The translations under genes and the position numbers were made by a program. A model generated the notes under the pieces. The model was not told the DNA's origin, did no database searches, and worked only from the letters and a program-made list of their open reading frames with translations. Positions 54,544 through 64,000 of a stretch of 64,000 bases of DNA are shown one piece after another. The DNA is from Bosea sp. PAMC 26642 (GTDB taxonomy: Bacteria; Pseudomonadota; Alphaproteobacteria; Rhizobiales; Beijerinckiaceae), in the NCBI RefSeq assembly GCF_001562255.1, contig NZ_CP014301.1:3596001-3660000 (forward strand), read 5' to 3'. How positions within the stretch are numbered: the first letter of the stretch is position 1; each line of letters opens with the position of its first letter.

Positions 54544-57500
54544 TCAGGTCTTGCGACCTTCGAGCTGCGCCTTGAGGGCGGCGAGCTTGGCGAAAGGCGA
54601 ATCCGGGTCGGGTTCGCGCTCGACGGGCCGGGGCCTTGGCGGCTGCTGGAAGCGCTCGCCGGAGCCACGCTCGTCGCGACGCTGGCCTCCGCCTGGTCGC
54701 CCATCGCGTTTGAAATCCGGTTTCGGGCCCCGTCCCTGCTCGGGCCGCCCGCCGCGCGGCGGCTGGCCCTGGCGCGGCTGGTCGTCGCGGCGTGGAGGCC
54801 TGTCGGGCCGTGCCACGGCAGGACCTGCGTCGGGGGTTCCCGCCGGTGTTGCTGCTGCAGGACGGTTCTGGCCGCCATCGCGGCGGCGGTCGTCCGGACG
54901 GCCCTCGCGATTCGGACGCTCGCCACGGCGACCACCAGGCTGGCGCTCCCCGGCCGGCGCGCCGTCGCGGGGGCCACGCCCGGTCTGTTCCGGCCTGCGT
55001 CCACCCTGATGGCGATGCGGCCTCCAGACCTCGAGCAACTCCGGCTCGGCCGGCGCCTTGGCCTCGACGACAGGCCCGGCAGGAGCCTCCTCGGTTGCAG
55101 GCACCTCGTCGGCAGTGACGGCCTCGGCAGCCGGCAGCACCGACATCATGTCGGCGGGCACAGGTTCGCGAACAGGCTCTGCCTCCGGTTCGGCGGCCAG
55201 TTCCGCCTGCGTCAGGATCGGCGCATCCGGCGTTTCCGTCGCCGCGGCCTCGACCGGCTCGGCGATGACGGCCTCGCTTTCGACACCCTCAGCCTCGGTA
55301 GATGCCGGCGTCTCTGCAACCGTCTCGGAGCTGGCCGGCCCTTCTGTGACGACCTCGGTCGCTTCCGCGCCCGCACCCGGGGCCTCCGCCGTCTCCGGTG
55401 TACCGGCAGCAGCCTCATCGACCTTGGCCGGCTCGACCTTGGGCTCCGGCGGCAGCGCAAGCGGCACCGTGATGGCCGGGCCCGGCCGCTTGACCGAGAC
55501 ATAGCCGAGCGAACGCAGGATCGAGGCGAAATCCTCCCCGGCGCAGCCGACGAGCGACGTCATCGCGCCTGTCGCCACGAACCCGTCCTGATCGGCGGCT
55601 CCGGTCGGGGGCGTCCCTTGAGTCAGGCCCGGACGATAGGCGATCGCCGGCCTGATCAGATCGGCAAGCCGTTCGAGAATATCGACGCGCACCGCCCGCT
55701 CGCCGCAGACGCGGTAGCCGGCGGCGCGATAGAGCCCCTTGGGGATCGCCTTGTCGACCGGGAACGAGGTCCGGCCCGACGCCGCCAGATGGGCAATGTC
55801 GTCCAGACCGCTCAGCTCGGGCCCGCCATGCTTCAGAGCCCAGAGCTGGGCGGCCAGCGCACGCGGCGCCGGCTTGAGAAGCGCGGGCACATAAAGGTGG
55901 AACGCCCCGAAGCGGATGCCGAGATTGCGCAGCGCGGCGCGGCCCTCCTGATCGAGCGCCTTCATCTCCTCGCCGACCTTGGTGCGCTCCAGTACGCCGA
56001 GCGATTCGGCTGTCTGATAGGCAATGCCGCGCGCGATGCCGGTCGCCGTCGCGGCGTCCTCCAGCAACTGCAGCGGCCCGAGCAGGCGGGTGACGTGGTT
56101 CTTCAGCCAGAGCGTCAGCCTAGCCTCGACCTGCTCGCGCGCCGCCCCCGCCAGGTGCTCCTCGACCAGCAGGCGCAAGCGCGGCTCGATCGCCTTCTCG
56201 CCGGCTGTGAGACGCGCCACCGGCTCGCCGATCCAGCGCAACAGCCCGTCATGCGACAGCACGAAAGCCTCGTCGCCCGCGAGCACGACGCGCGCGGCGC
56301 GCGCCTCGATCTCGCTGGCGAGCGCCTTCATCGCAGCCATGTTCAGGGCTTTCGCCTCCGGCCCGCCGGCTTTCGGGTCCGCGGTGAAGCGGAATCCCTG
56401 CAGCATCCCGACGTGCTGGCCCTCGACGAGCACATCGCCCGCCGTGGTGACCTCAGCCTCCAACATTGCATTCTCCCGCAAACGACGCATCAGCACACTC
56501 GTGCGCCGATCCACGAAACGGCTGGCGAGCCGTTCGTGCAAAGCGTCCGACAGCTTGTCCTCTACAAGACGCGCCACCCCCTGCCAATGCTCCGGATCAG
56601 GTAACCAGTCCGGACGGTTCGCGACGAAGGTCCAGGTCCGCACCTGGCTGATGCGGGCCGAGAGCGTGTCGATCTCGCCATCGGTGCGGTCGAGTGCCGC
56701 CAGCTGCGTCGCATACCAGTCGGCATCGAGCCGGCCATAGCGCATCAGGCGCAGATAGAGCGTGGTCGCAAGATCGGCGTGCTGCATCGGCGCGATCTTG
56801 CGGTAGTCGGGCAGCCCGCACACCTCCCACAGCCGCTCGACACCCGCCCGCCCCTTCGCCAGTGCCTTCACATCCGGGTCGCGCGCCAGGATCTCTAGCG
56901 TCGTCATGTCCTCGGCGATCAGAGCCCGCGTCAGACCCTGCTCGGTCGGCTGCTGGTTAAGGCTGTCGAGCAGCCCTTCGACAGAGCGTTGGTCGAGATC
57001 GGTATTGCGCCATTGCAACTGCCTGACCGGCTCGAAGCGATGGTTTTCGATGGCATCGACAAGATCGGCTTCGAAGGGTGGGCAGCGCCCGCTCGTCCCG
57101 AAGGTGCCGTCGCGCAGATGCCGGCCGGCCCGCCCGGCGATCTGGCCGAACTCGGCCGGGTTCAGCTTGCGGAAATGATGGCCGTCGAACTTCTTGTCGG
57201 CAGCGAAGGCGATATGGTCGACGTCGAGGTTGAGCCCCATCCCGATCGCATCGGTCGCGACGAGGTAATCGACATCGCCGGACTGGTAGATCTCGACCTG
57301 CGCATTTCGCGTGCGGGGCGAAAGCGCGCCCAGCACCACCGCGGCCCCGCCTTTCTGCCGGCGGATCAGTTCGGCGATGGCATAGACCTCCTCGACCGAG
57401 AAGGCGACGATGGCCGAGCGCGGCGGCAGGCGCGTGATCTTGCGGTCGCCGGCAAACAGCAACTGCGACAGCCGCGGTCGCGTCACGACATGGACGCCGG

Positions 57501-57975
57501 GCATCAGCTGCTCGATCAGCGGCTTCATCGTGCCGGCGCCGATCAGCATCGTCTCGGCACGGCCGCGCCGGTTCAGCAACCGGTCGGTGAAGACATGGCC
57601 GCGGTCGAGATCGGCCGCGAGCTGGATCTCGTCGATCGCAACAAAATCCACCGCGAGGTCGCGTGGCATCGCCTCGACGGTGCAGACCCAGAAGCGCGGC
57701 CGCTCCGGCTTGATCTTCTCCTCGCCGGTGACGAGCGCCACCGCATCGACACCGGCCTTCTCGACCACGCGCTGATAGACCTCGCGCGCCAGCAGCCTTA
57801 GCGGCAAGCCGATCATGCCGGTGGGATGAGCCACCATCCGCTCGATCGCCAGATGCGTCTTGCCCGTATTGGTGGGGCCGAGAACCGCCGTGACGCCGTT
57901 GGCGCGGGCAGAGCGAGGCAGGGAGCGAGATGAAATCAAGACGCGACCAATCGTAACCGCCAGACGCCCGCACAA
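54544..57975 (-). CDS. Suv3-like RNA helicase with long disordered tail
   Basis: A roughly 1140-residue superfamily 2 helicase of the Suv3 (mitochondrial RNA degradosome) type. Motifs: Walker A GPTNTGKTH (residues about 33-41), DEIQ box FVAIDEIQLAADLDRG, motif V/VI region YLVATDAIGMGLNLDVD and EFGQIAGRAGRHLRDG; then a helical C-terminal core (about 480-800). The remaining 320 residues are a low-complexity tail rich in Ala, Glu, Pro, then Arg-Gly, probably disordered and RNA-binding. Start is uncertain: TTG 57975 or TTG 57939; both keep Walker A near the N-terminus. RNA processing or decay is inferred from family. Confidence 0.88.
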   Translation of the reverse strand: MCGRLAVTIGRVLISSRSLPRSARANGVTAVLGPTNTGKTHLAIERMVAHPTGMIGLPLRLLAREVYQRVVEKAGVDAVALVTGEEKIKPERPRFWVCTVEAMPRDLAVDFVAIDEIQLAADLDRGHVFTDRLLNRRGRAETMLIGAGTMKPLIEQLMPGVHVVTRPRLSQLLFAGDRKITRLPPRSAIVAFSVEEVYAIAELIRRQKGGAAVVLGALSPRTRNAQVEIYQSGDVDYLVATDAIGMGLNLDVDHIAFAADKKFDGHHFRKLNPAEFGQIAGRAGRHLRDGTFGTSGRCPPFEADLVDAIENHRFEPVRQLQWRNTDLDQRSVEGLLDSLNQQPTEQGLTRALIAEDMTTLEILARDPDVKALAKGRAGVERLWEVCGLPDYRKIAPMQHADLATTLYLRLMRYGRLDADWYATQLAALDRTDGEIDTLSARISQVRTWTFVANRPDWLPDPEHWQGVARLVEDKLSDALHERLASRFVDRRTSVLMRRLRENAMLEAEVTTAGDVLVEGQHVGMLQGFRFTADPKAGGPEAKALNMAAMKALASEIEARAARVVLAGDEAFVLSHDGLLRWIGEPVARLTAGEKAIEPRLRLLVEEHLAGAAREQVEARLTLWLKNHVTRLLGPLQLLEDAATATGIARGIAYQTAESLGVLERTKVGEEMKALDQEGRAALRNLGIRFGAFHLYVPALLKPAPRALAAQLWALKHGGPELSGLDDIAHLAASGRTSFPVDKAIPKGLYRAAGYRVCGERAVRVDILERLADLIRPAIAYRPGLTQGTPPTGAADQDGFVATGAMTSLVGCAGEDFASILRSLGYVSVKRPGPAITVPLALPPEPKVEPAKVDEAAAGTPETAEAPGAGAEATEVVTEGPASSETVAETPASTEAEGVESEAVIAEPVEAAATETPDAPILTQAELAAEPEAEPVREPVPADMMSVLPAAEAVTADEVPATEEAPAGPVVEAKAPAEPELLEVWRPHRHQGGRRPEQTGRGPRDGAPAGERQPGGRRGERPNREGRPDDRRRDGGQNRPAAATPAGTPDAGPAVARPDRPPRRDDQPRQGQPPRGGRPEQGRGPKPDFKRDGRPGGGQRRDERGSGERFQQPPRPRPVEREPDPDSPFAKLAALKAQLEGRKT

Positions 57976-58462
57976 TCAGTCCGCCGCACCGGCGTCCTGC
58001 TCTGGCGCAGGGTCGACTCGTGACACTAGGAGATGGAACGAGTCCCGAACGAAGCAAGCCCGAATCGCGGACCTGGCCGGAATCGGGATTCGTTCTCAAC
58101 CAGATGTCGCAGCGTCAGCCGCGAAGGCCACCACATCTGGAACCGCAGAACTCGCATCGACCAGCCTCTCGCGCGTACGATCAAATGGCCCGTTGCCTCT
58201 TCCCGCACTGCACAACCTAAGCCTTTCCTGCGGCGAAACGAGGAAGACATGGCTACGGCCTTAACGAAACGAAACCTTTGCGAACGAAGCAGGCACGGGT
58301 CACCGAAAAAGGCCTCGCAAGCCGTATTCTAGCCCGAAATGCTGCCGAAAGCGGCAGAATCGCAGATATCACGTTCCTGATCCGGTGTGCGGCCGATCGG
58401 CCCGGATCGCCCGATTGTCTCGTTCCGGGGCAAGCTGGCTGTCGCCCGAGGAAGAAATAGCC
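57976..58462. other. Spacer without a recognised gene
   Basis: About 490 bases between the helicase start and the epoxide-hydrolase-like gene's stop. Short frames in several directions have no homology I recognise and no ribosome site. No tRNA, repeat or clear terminator was seen. The helicase promoter should lie in the left part. Confidence 0.45.
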
Positions 58463-59359
58463 TCAACGCCCGCCGAAAAATTCCGCGAGCACATCGGCCG
58501 CCTCGTCTGGCGCTTCGACATGGACGAAGTGGCCGGCGCTTTCGCAGAAGCTGATCCTGGCATCGTCGAAATGCTCGGGGACGAAAGCCGACCATTCCGA
58601 TTTCAGGATCGGGTCGTGCCGTCCCCAGTGGACGCGCGTCGGCTGGTGAATCCGGACCGACGGCGTCGGGTGGCCATCGATCGCCGCCAGCCGGAGCGCA
58701 TTCTGGCTGCGATACCAATCGAATCCGCCGCGCAGATTGCCGGGCTTCATGAAATTGTCGATCCAGAGTTCGAAGGCCGGTTCGAAGGCATCCTTGCGAT
58801 GGGACCAATGCTCCAGGAAATGCCTGAAATAGAGCGCGCAGGTCTCACGGCTCGTCCCGACCAGCGCCTCGGCCAGTCCGAGCTGCTGGAAGGACTGGTA
58901 CCAGACCTCGTTGACATGGCCGTGATGGACCCAAGCCCCGCCGACGCTCGCGGTCGGGCAATTGAAGAAAAGCAGCCGGTCGACGAGTTGGGGGTGCCGC
59001 CGCGCCAGCGCCTGGGCTGCATAGGCTCCGACATCATGCCCGACGACACCGACGGATTCGAGCCCGAGTGCGCCAAGCAGCGCCGCCATGTCGTCGGCAT
59101 GGCTGTTGGCGCCGACATCGGAACGCGGGACTGCCGATTTCTCGCTGTCGCCGAAACCGCGCAGATCGGGCGCGATCAAATGGAATTGGTCATGGAGCCG
59201 GTTCATCAGCGGCAGCCAGGTCGCCCAGAATTCCGGCCAGCCATGAAGCAGAAGCACCGGCGTGCCGCCGGAGCCGATCTCGGCCACATGCAGCGTGGTG
59301 TCGCGCACCGCGATCTGCCGATGGCGCAGACCAGGCGGCGTGGCGAAATCGCTGGACAT
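58463..59359 (-). CDS. Alpha/beta hydrolase (epoxide-hydrolase-like)
   Basis: A 298-residue soluble alpha/beta hydrolase. Oxyanion segment [24 protein letters not shown], the nucleophile elbow [12 protein letters not shown] with Asp (the halide/epoxide-hydrolase type rather than Ser), and the general base in [14 protein letters not shown]. The Asp nucleophile and HGWP motif fit soluble epoxide hydrolase or haloacetate dehalogenase. No signal peptide. Start ATG 59359. Isolated gene, substrate unknown. Confidence 0.88.
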
Positions 59360-59575
59360 GTCGGCTCCTCGAGACTCAGGACGCGAAGGCTAGCGCCGGA
59401 CGCGCCGCAGCCGCAATCGCAAGTGCTCCCGACCGCCCTGCTGCAACCAGGTTCTCCACAAGCGCTTGCCGGCCGTTCGTTCTCGGCAAGACGTCACATC
59501 TTTGGAGACCAGACCGGTGGAAACCGGGGCCGCATACGCCAGACGTATTGTTACAGGCGCGCGCAGCTGAACGCC

Positions 59576-60406
59576 TCAGTTGCCCTTGACGGCGCTCGCC
59601 GTCACGCCCGGATCGACCTTGAAGCTCGACGCCTCGATCACGGCCGTCCCGATCATCGTCTTCACCGAGATGCGGATCGGCACCATCATGCTGGTCCCGG
59701 CCACCGGCGCGAGCCAGGCGCTGATGTCCTTGTTCTCGGCCATGAATTTGGTGCTCGGCCGCAGCGCGCGATGCCCGGCGATCGGGACGTAGCGCGCCTG
59801 GCAGATCACGACCGGACCGCTATAGCCGTCCATCTTGACGTCGCGCGAACCCGAATAGCTCAGCTTGATGTCGTAGCGCGCGGCACCGTCGAAAATCGGC
59901 AAGGTGCGGTTGCAGGCATTCGCACCGCCCATCTTGCCCTCGACCGGCATGAGGAAAGCACTGATCGGATCGACGACATTGCGCTTGTGTTCGTCGTTCA
60001 GGGGCACCCGGTCGGCTCTGACGTCGATCGGCGGTGCGATGTCCACTGCGGCGACGCTGCCGCCGTCGAGCGCCATGCGCACGGTGCGACTCTCGCTCGA
60101 ACTCGCCGAATTGACCGCGAAAGTCGTCGGCGTCAGCTTGCCGCGCGTGACCTCGCCTGTCGCTGCGCCCGAACCGCGCCCGCCGGTGAAGCCGCCGACC
60201 AGCCCGGTCAGCTTGGCGACGATGTCGATCTTGTAGCGGCTGCCGTCTATGCCGCCGCTGAGATTGGCTGTGCCCAGTGTCAGCCCCAGCAGCGAAACCT
60301 CGTATTTGGCGTCAAGCGACGCGGCTGCCGCTGGAGGCGCCGAAAGCGCCTGAAGAGCAATGGATGCGGCCAATCCTGCCAGGGACGACATGATGGCCGG
60401 TTTCAT
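59576..60406 (-). CDS. DUF3108 secreted protein
   Basis: A 276-residue exported protein with a signal peptide (about residues 1-30, ALSAPPAAAA cleavage region) and a DUF3108 domain: YEVSLLGLTLGTANLSG, GGRGSGAATGEVTRG, VDPISAFLMPVEG, RTLPIFDGAARYDIKLSYSG. DUF3108 proteins are beta-rich envelope proteins without known reaction, found across alpha- and betaproteobacteria. ATG 60406 has GGAGGA upstream; the longer frame to 60850 is not similar. It is divergent from rpmB. Confidence 0.85.
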   Translation of the reverse strand: MKPAIMSSLAGLAASIALQALSAPPAAAASLDAKYEVSLLGLTLGTANLSGGIDGSRYKIDIVAKLTGLVGGFTGGRGSGAATGEVTRGKLTPTTFAVNSASSSESRTVRMALDGGSVAAVDIAPPIDVRADRVPLNDEHKRNVVDPISAFLMPVEGKMGGANACNRTLPIFDGAARYDIKLSYSGSRDVKMDGYSGPVVICQARYVPIAGHRALRPSTKFMAENKDISAWLAPVAGTSMMVPIRISVKTMIGTAVIEASSFKVDPGVTASAVKGN

Positions 60407-60677
60407 CCGTTCCTCCAGCTTGCGACGAGCACAACCGACATGCACTGCGAATCGGTCTGAATCGTGACGGCTTTCGAGGCGCTTGGCGAGACAATAAGCA
60501 TGGGTCCGGCTCAATCTCGCCATCCCGTGGCTTGAAGCGCCACGGACGACTTCTCCTTGACGTGCCGGCCGGGCTTGGCTATGGGATCGCCACTCAATTT
60601 GACTTCCGGTGCTCATGTCCGGCACGTCGCGTGTCGGCGTTTTCGTTTGAGCGGCTCGGACCCAAGGGAATGATATC

Positions 60678-60965
60678 ATGGCTCGCCGTTGCGAACTGAC
60701 CGGGAAGGCCACCCAGACCGGCCACCTCGTCAGCCACTCGAACCGCAAGACGAAGACCGTCTTCCGGCCGAATCTGGTCAATGTCACGCTGCAGTCCGAC
60801 GCGCTCGGCCGCTCGATCCGCCTGCGCGTCTCGGCCAACGCCCTGCGCACGGTGGATCACCGCGGCGGGCTCGACGCCTTCCTGGTCAAGGCTCCGGCCG
60901 CTGACCTCTCGACCGGCGCGCTGACGCTGAAGCGCGACATCGAGAAGAAGCTCGCCGCCGTCTGA
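60678..60965 (+). CDS. rpmB: Ribosomal protein bL28
   Basis: A 95-residue large-subunit protein. Opening [25 protein letters not shown] (in part) and [13 protein letters not shown] ([13 protein letters not shown]) segments are diagnostic; Cys5 lies in the zinc-type CELTGK block, but only the one cysteine is present, so this is the zinc-free variety. Start ATG 60678 after AAGGGA. It ends with a good terminator. Confidence 0.97.
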   Translation: MARRCELTGKATQTGHLVSHSNRKTKTVFRPNLVNVTLQSDALGRSIRLRVSANALRTVDHRGGLDAFLVKAPAADLSTGALTLKRDIEKKLAAV

Positions 60966-60991
60966 GCGGACTTCTGTGTCTCGTCTGATTG

Positions 60992-61017
60992 AAGCGGCCT
61001 CTGGGCCGCTTTTTTCG
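60992..61017 (+). terminator. Terminator of rpmB
   Basis: Eight-base-pair stem AAGCGGCC/GGCCGCTT (60992-60999 with 61004-61011), TCTG loop, followed by a T run. It lies 27 bases after the rpmB stop. Confidence 0.92.
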
Positions 61018-61026
61018 TTTGTTTTC

Positions 61027-61172
61027 CCTTCTCCCCTTGCGGGAGAAGGTGGCTCGGCGAAGCCGAGACGGATGAGGGGTCGCGCCGCGATCTCCACAAT
61101 CCTTCTGTTTCCAAGGGCACAGCGACCCCTCATCCGGCGCTGCGCGCCACCTTCTCCCGCAAGGGGAGAAGG
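61027..61172. repeat. Perfect 26-bp inverted repeat, family C copy 1
   Basis: Arms 61027-61052 and 61147-61172 are exact complements (left arm starts CCTTCTCCCCTTGCGGGAGA), enclosing 94 bases that include GATGAGGGGTCGC and its complement-like GCGACCCCTCATC. Between rpmB and the esterase-like gene; a related copy flanks that gene's other side at 62210-62352. Confidence 0.88.
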
Positions 61173-61183
61173 CAACCGGCCCT

Positions 61184-62188
61184 TTACGCCAGCTCGAACT
61201 CCAGTAGCAAAGTCCGCTGCAGGAACGAGAAATTGTCGTCCGACACGAGCGTGACGATGGTCTTGCCGCCATCGCGGTGGACGCAGATCCCCTCCATGTT
61301 GTCGATCTCCTGGCCAAGATCGGCCTCGATCAGCACCGGCCCGTCGAGCAGCGCACCGGGCCTGAGGCTTGCCCCCGCGATCCGGCGGATGCGCATTGCG
61401 ACGCCGCGCAGCGTCCGGTACCAGCGTTCCAGCAGCAGGATGTCGCCGCTGGCTAAGAAGGCGAGATCGGTGATGTCGAAACCGTCACGACGCGCGACCT
61501 GGAACAGGCCCGGCTGTCGCCCCCCGATGATGACGCCGAGCGTCGGCTCGGTATCGGAACCCGACCGTTCCGCAATCGCCACGACCGCACCCGCCAGCGC
61601 ATGCCCGGCCGGCACGACACCGATCGCCTCCAGCCCGCGATTGTCGGGCAGGCGCTTGACCTCGCGCGGCGCCGGCACGATCCGCGCCCGCGCCTCGACG
61701 CCGTGGGCCGCCCAGTCGAAGCGCAGGATGTCATGCGTGCGCTCGACGCCGATATAGGCGACGCCGTCGGCGATCGTCAGGCTTTCTGTGTCGTAATAGC
61801 GCGAGCGATGCAGCGGCCGGCCGGAGCTGCCCAGGATAGGCGCAAGTTCCGCCCCGTCGAGGCCGACGATCCGCCCGTCCTGCGACCGCGCCTTCGCCGT
61901 GAGCCAGAAGCCGTTATCGGTAATGGCGACGAGATCGGTCCCGTCACCTGAGCGCCACAGGCCCGACAATCCGCCGAAGCGCGGATGGCTCCCGGTCAAC
62001 ACGAGTCCGCCGCGAAAGCGCATCAGGCCGAAACGCGTCTTGTCTGGATTGCGAGGCTCGAAGGATTTCAGCGGGCGCGCCGAGATCGTGATCGGAATGC
62101 GCGCAGGCTCCAGCGCTTGTGCATGAGCACCGGGAGCGAGGGTTAAAGCGCCGAGGCCAGTCAACGCCGCACGACGGGTCAGGCGCAT
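61184..62188 (-). CDS. Tat-exported esterase-like/phytase-like protein (PF13449 type)
   Basis: A 334-residue exported protein with a twin-arginine signal MRLTRRAALTGLGALTL and APGAHAQ cleavage region. The body is a beta-propeller-like domain of the 'esterase-like activity of phytase' family: GGLSGLWRSGDGTDLVAITDNGFW, YYDTESLTIADGVAYIGVERTH, PDNRGLEAIGV, DNMEGICVH (quoted in parts). Reaction not established. Start ATG 62188. The gene is bracketed by two family C repeats. Confidence 0.88.
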   Translation of the reverse strand: MRLTRRAALTGLGALTLAPGAHAQALEPARIPITISARPLKSFEPRNPDKTRFGLMRFRGGLVLTGSHPRFGGLSGLWRSGDGTDLVAITDNGFWLTAKARSQDGRIVGLDGAELAPILGSSGRPLHRSRYYDTESLTIADGVAYIGVERTHDILRFDWAAHGVEARARIVPAPREVKRLPDNRGLEAIGVVPAGHALAGAVVAIAERSGSDTEPTLGVIIGGRQPGLFQVARRDGFDITDLAFLASGDILLLERWYRTLRGVAMRIRRIAGASLRPGALLDGPVLIEADLGQEIDNMEGICVHRDGGKTIVTLVSDDNFSFLQRTLLLEFELA

Positions 62189-62209
62189 GGACGAACCATG
62201 GCGTGCTTC

Positions 62210-62352
62210 CCTTCTCCCCTTGCGGGAGAAGGTGGCCGCGCAGTGGCCGGATGAGGGGTAGTGCCAACCTCTCCGGACAATGCAACCAAGACCCAGCGAC
62301 GGGGAACGCAGCGCGACCCCTCACCCCAGCCCTCTCCCGCAAGGGGAGAGGG
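62210..62352. repeat. Family C repeat copy 2
   Basis: The left end repeats the 26-base arm of copy 1 exactly (62210-62235), and an inner GGATGAGGGG element is shared; the right arm CCCTCTCCCGCAAGGGGAGA lies at about 62330-62352 and differs by a few bases. It lies between the esterase-like gene and cobT. Confidence 0.75.
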
Positions 62353-62377
62353 AGCCCGCGTAGTGCTGCGCATCTTC

Positions 62378-64000
62378 CTACTGCCGCCGCCGCGATCCGC
62401 GCGACTTCGTCGCCAGCCCGGCATCCTCCTCGAACAGCTCGGCGAGCTTCTCGGTCATCACGCCGCCGAGTTCTTCCGCATCGACGATGGTGACGGCGCG
62501 GCGATAGTAGCGCGTCACGTCGTGGCCGATGCCGATGGCGATCAGCTCGACCGGCGAGCGCGTTTCGATCTCCGCGATGATGTGGCGCAGATGCCGCTCC
62601 AGATAGTTGCCGGCATTGACCGACAGCGTCGAATCGTCGACCGGCGCGCCGTCCGAGATCACCATCAGGATCTTGCGCTGCTCGGGCCGCGCCAGGATGC
62701 GCTTATGAGCCCAGTCCAGCGCCTCGCCGTCGATGTTCTCCTTGAGCAGCCCCTCGCGCATCATCAGCCCGAGATTCTTGCGTGCCCGGCGCCACGGCGC
62801 ATCCGCCGCCTTGTAGATGATGTGGCGAAGATCGTTGAGCCGCCCCGGCGCCACCGGCTTGCCCGATTGCAGCCAGCTCTCGCGCGAAAGCCCGCCCTTC
62901 CAGGCCCGCGTGGTGAAGCCCAGAAGCTCGACCTTGACGCCGCAGCGCTCCAGCGTCCGCGCCAGAATGTCGGCGCAGGTGGCAGCGACCGTGATCGGCC
63001 GGCCGCGCATCGAGCCGGAATTGTCGATCAGCAGCGTCACCACGGTATCGCGGAAATTGACGTCCGATTCCTGCCGGAACGAGAGCGGCTGATAGGGATC
63101 GATGATGATGCGCGGCAGGCGGGCCGGATCGAGCGCGCCCTCCTCCAGGTCGAACTGCCAGGAGCGGTTCTGCTGCGCCATCAGGCGCCGCTGCAAGCGG
63201 TTGGCCAGGCGCGCCACCACGCCCTGCAGATGCGCGAGCTGCTTGTCGAGATAGGCCCGCAGCCGCGTCAGCTCCTCGGCGTCGCAGAGCTCCTCGGCCG
63301 TGACGATCTCGTCGAATTTCTGGGTGTAAGCCTTGTAGTCGGTGACCGGGCGATCGTTCGCCTTGCCGTCGCGCGGACGCGGCGCCTCGCCCGCCTCCTC
63401 GGAATCGGAGGAATCGTCTTCCTCCTCCCAGTCGCCGGCCGGTGCATCGGACGCCTCGGACGCACCCTCCTGCAGCTCCTCGGTCGCGTCGTCGCTGACC
63501 TCGACCTCGGAGCGCTCGCCTTGCGATTCCTGTTCGGCCTCGCCGTCCTGCTGCTGTTGCTCGTCTGAGGACTGGTCCTGATTGTCCTCGTCCTGCTCGT
63601 CGTCCTGGCCCTGCGAGGTCTGCTCGGCCATGTCGAGCGAGGCCAGCATGTCGCGCACGGTCCGCGAAAAGGCGCGCTGGTCCTCGACCGATTTGGCCAG
63701 CCGGTCCAGATCGCCGCCGGCCTTGCTCTCGATCATGTCGCGCCAGAGCTCGACCAGCTTTTCGGCTGCCTTCGGCGGCTTCAGCCCAGTAAGCCGCTCG
63801 CGCACCATCAGCGCCAGCGCATCCTCCAGCGGCGCATCCGCCCGGTCGGTGATCTCCTCATAGCGCCCGCCGCGATGATAGCGGTCCTCAAGCATCGCAG
63901 TGATGTTGCCGGCCATGCCGCTCATCCGCCGCGCACCAACGCATTCGACCCGCGCCTGCTCGACCGCGTCGTATACCGCGCGCGCCGCATCGCCCTCGGG
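62378..64000 (-). CDS. cobT: Cobaltochelatase subunit CobT (5' end outside window)
   Basis: The frame is open to the right edge and past the first internal ATG at 63925 (upstream residues read [20 protein letters not shown], matching CobT). About 540 residues are visible of a usual 620-640. CobT with CobS forms the AAA+ chaperone that lets CobN insert cobalt in aerobic cobalamin synthesis. Features: helical N-part ([20 protein letters not shown]), a long acidic Asp/Glu/Gln/Ser linker (about 150 residues) and a C-terminal VWA domain with the metal-site motif [14 protein letters not shown] very acidic linker is normal for CobT. Confidence 0.96.
   Translation of the reverse strand, partial: PEGDAARAVYDAVEQARVECVGARRMSGMAGNITAMLEDRYHRGGRYEEITDRADAPLEDALALMVRERLTGLKPPKAAEKLVELWRDMIESKAGGDLDRLAKSVEDQRAFSRTVRDMLASLDMAEQTSQGQDDEQDEDNQDQSSDEQQQQDGEAEQESQGERSEVEVSDDATEELQEGASEASDAPAGDWEEEDDSSDSEEAGEAPRPRDGKANDRPVTDYKAYTQKFDEIVTAEELCDAEELTRLRAYLDKQLAHLQGVVARLANRLQRRLMAQQNRSWQFDLEEGALDPARLPRIIIDPYQPLSFRQESDVNFRDTVVTLLIDNSGSMRGRPITVAATCADILARTLERCGVKVELLGFTTRAWKGGLSRESWLQSGKPVAPGRLNDLRHIIYKAADAPWRRARKNLGLMMREGLLKENIDGEALDWAHKRILARPEQRKILMVISDGAPVDDSTLSVNAGNYLERHLRHIIAEIETRSPVELIAIGIGHDVTRYYRRAVTIVDAEELGGVMTEKLAELFEEDAGLATKSRGSRRRQ

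Noticed and set aside
58385..60460. Plus-strand 691-residue frame over the epoxide-hydrolase and DUF3108 genes
   Set aside because: Antisense to two clear genes and runs across the gap between them; low-complexity and without motifs.

Overview
The window is GC-rich DNA with tightly packed genes and reads as chromosome of an alphaproteobacterium of the order Hyphomicrobiales (Rhizobiales). Boseaceae or Bradyrhizobium-like relatives fit best. This placement is an inference from gene content: the tsaD/gpsA/EVE cluster facing hemC-hemD/Mic60-hemY, two RpoH sigma factors, an ftsEX locus facing a zinc-ribbon/DUF3426 protein, CarD with FdxA and a Suv3-type helicase, aerobic CobT, and the intergenic palindromic repeats. 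No rRNA, integrase, transposase, plasmid gene or CRISPR array was seen. The window is mostly core genome with small accessory insertions.

Left part (1-24.3 kb): the 3' end of an M29 aminopeptidase gene, an MFS exporter, a HigBA toxin-antitoxin module with a clear palindromic operator, acetyl-CoA synthetase, a Tle1-like DUF2235 hydrolase, and the cluster EVE protein-unknown-gpsA-tsaD. Diverging from tsaD are hemC, a remarkable single reading frame joining uroporphyrinogen-III synthase (HemD) to a Mic60/mitofilin-like membrane protein, and hemY. Then come rluD, rpoH (with a good terminator), DUF2125, ChaC, a small unknown gene under a textbook LexA box, plsC, a DUF218 protein, ftsX-ftsE, a zinc-ribbon/DUF3426 membrane protein, hpt and a CpdR-like receiver.

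Middle (24.4-39.4 kb): mntH with a Mur-type manganese box, TspO, a Cys/Met-metabolism PLP enzyme, a GH19 lysozyme/chitinase-like protein, cysteine dioxygenase, an Lrp/AsnC regulator, a Tat-exported class V aminotransferase-like protein, VapBC, prfC, a chemotaxis receptor, an ABC-2 drug-type exporter pair, a 24-residue membrane peptide gene, two conserved unknowns and cyanase.

Right part (39.7-64 kb): a translationally coupled group (small EamA/ArnE-like protein, 39-residue ORF, extended SDR, class III aminotransferase) and, after a large secreted hydrolase, a UbiA-DprE1 pair. The pair is typical of polyprenyl-phosphate D-arabinose synthesis. Then come a decayed DUF2171 gene, a small secreted protein, tRNA-Arg(CCT), an SNase-like secreted protein with an M48 lipoprotein protease, a second rpoH, a dienelactone hydrolase, carD, fdxA, an S4 protein with the Suv3-like helicase, an epoxide-hydrolase-like enzyme, a DUF3108 protein, rpmB, a Tat-exported esterase/phytase-like protein, and the cobT gene running off the right edge.

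Three families of long intergenic palindromic repeats, two copies each, sit after gene ends. The signals I would follow first are the HemD-Mic60 fusion, the SOS-controlled unknown gene at 18.4-18.9 kb, and the DprE1/UbiA locus with its possible flippase and sugar-modifying neighbours. I saw no large system that is plainly new.
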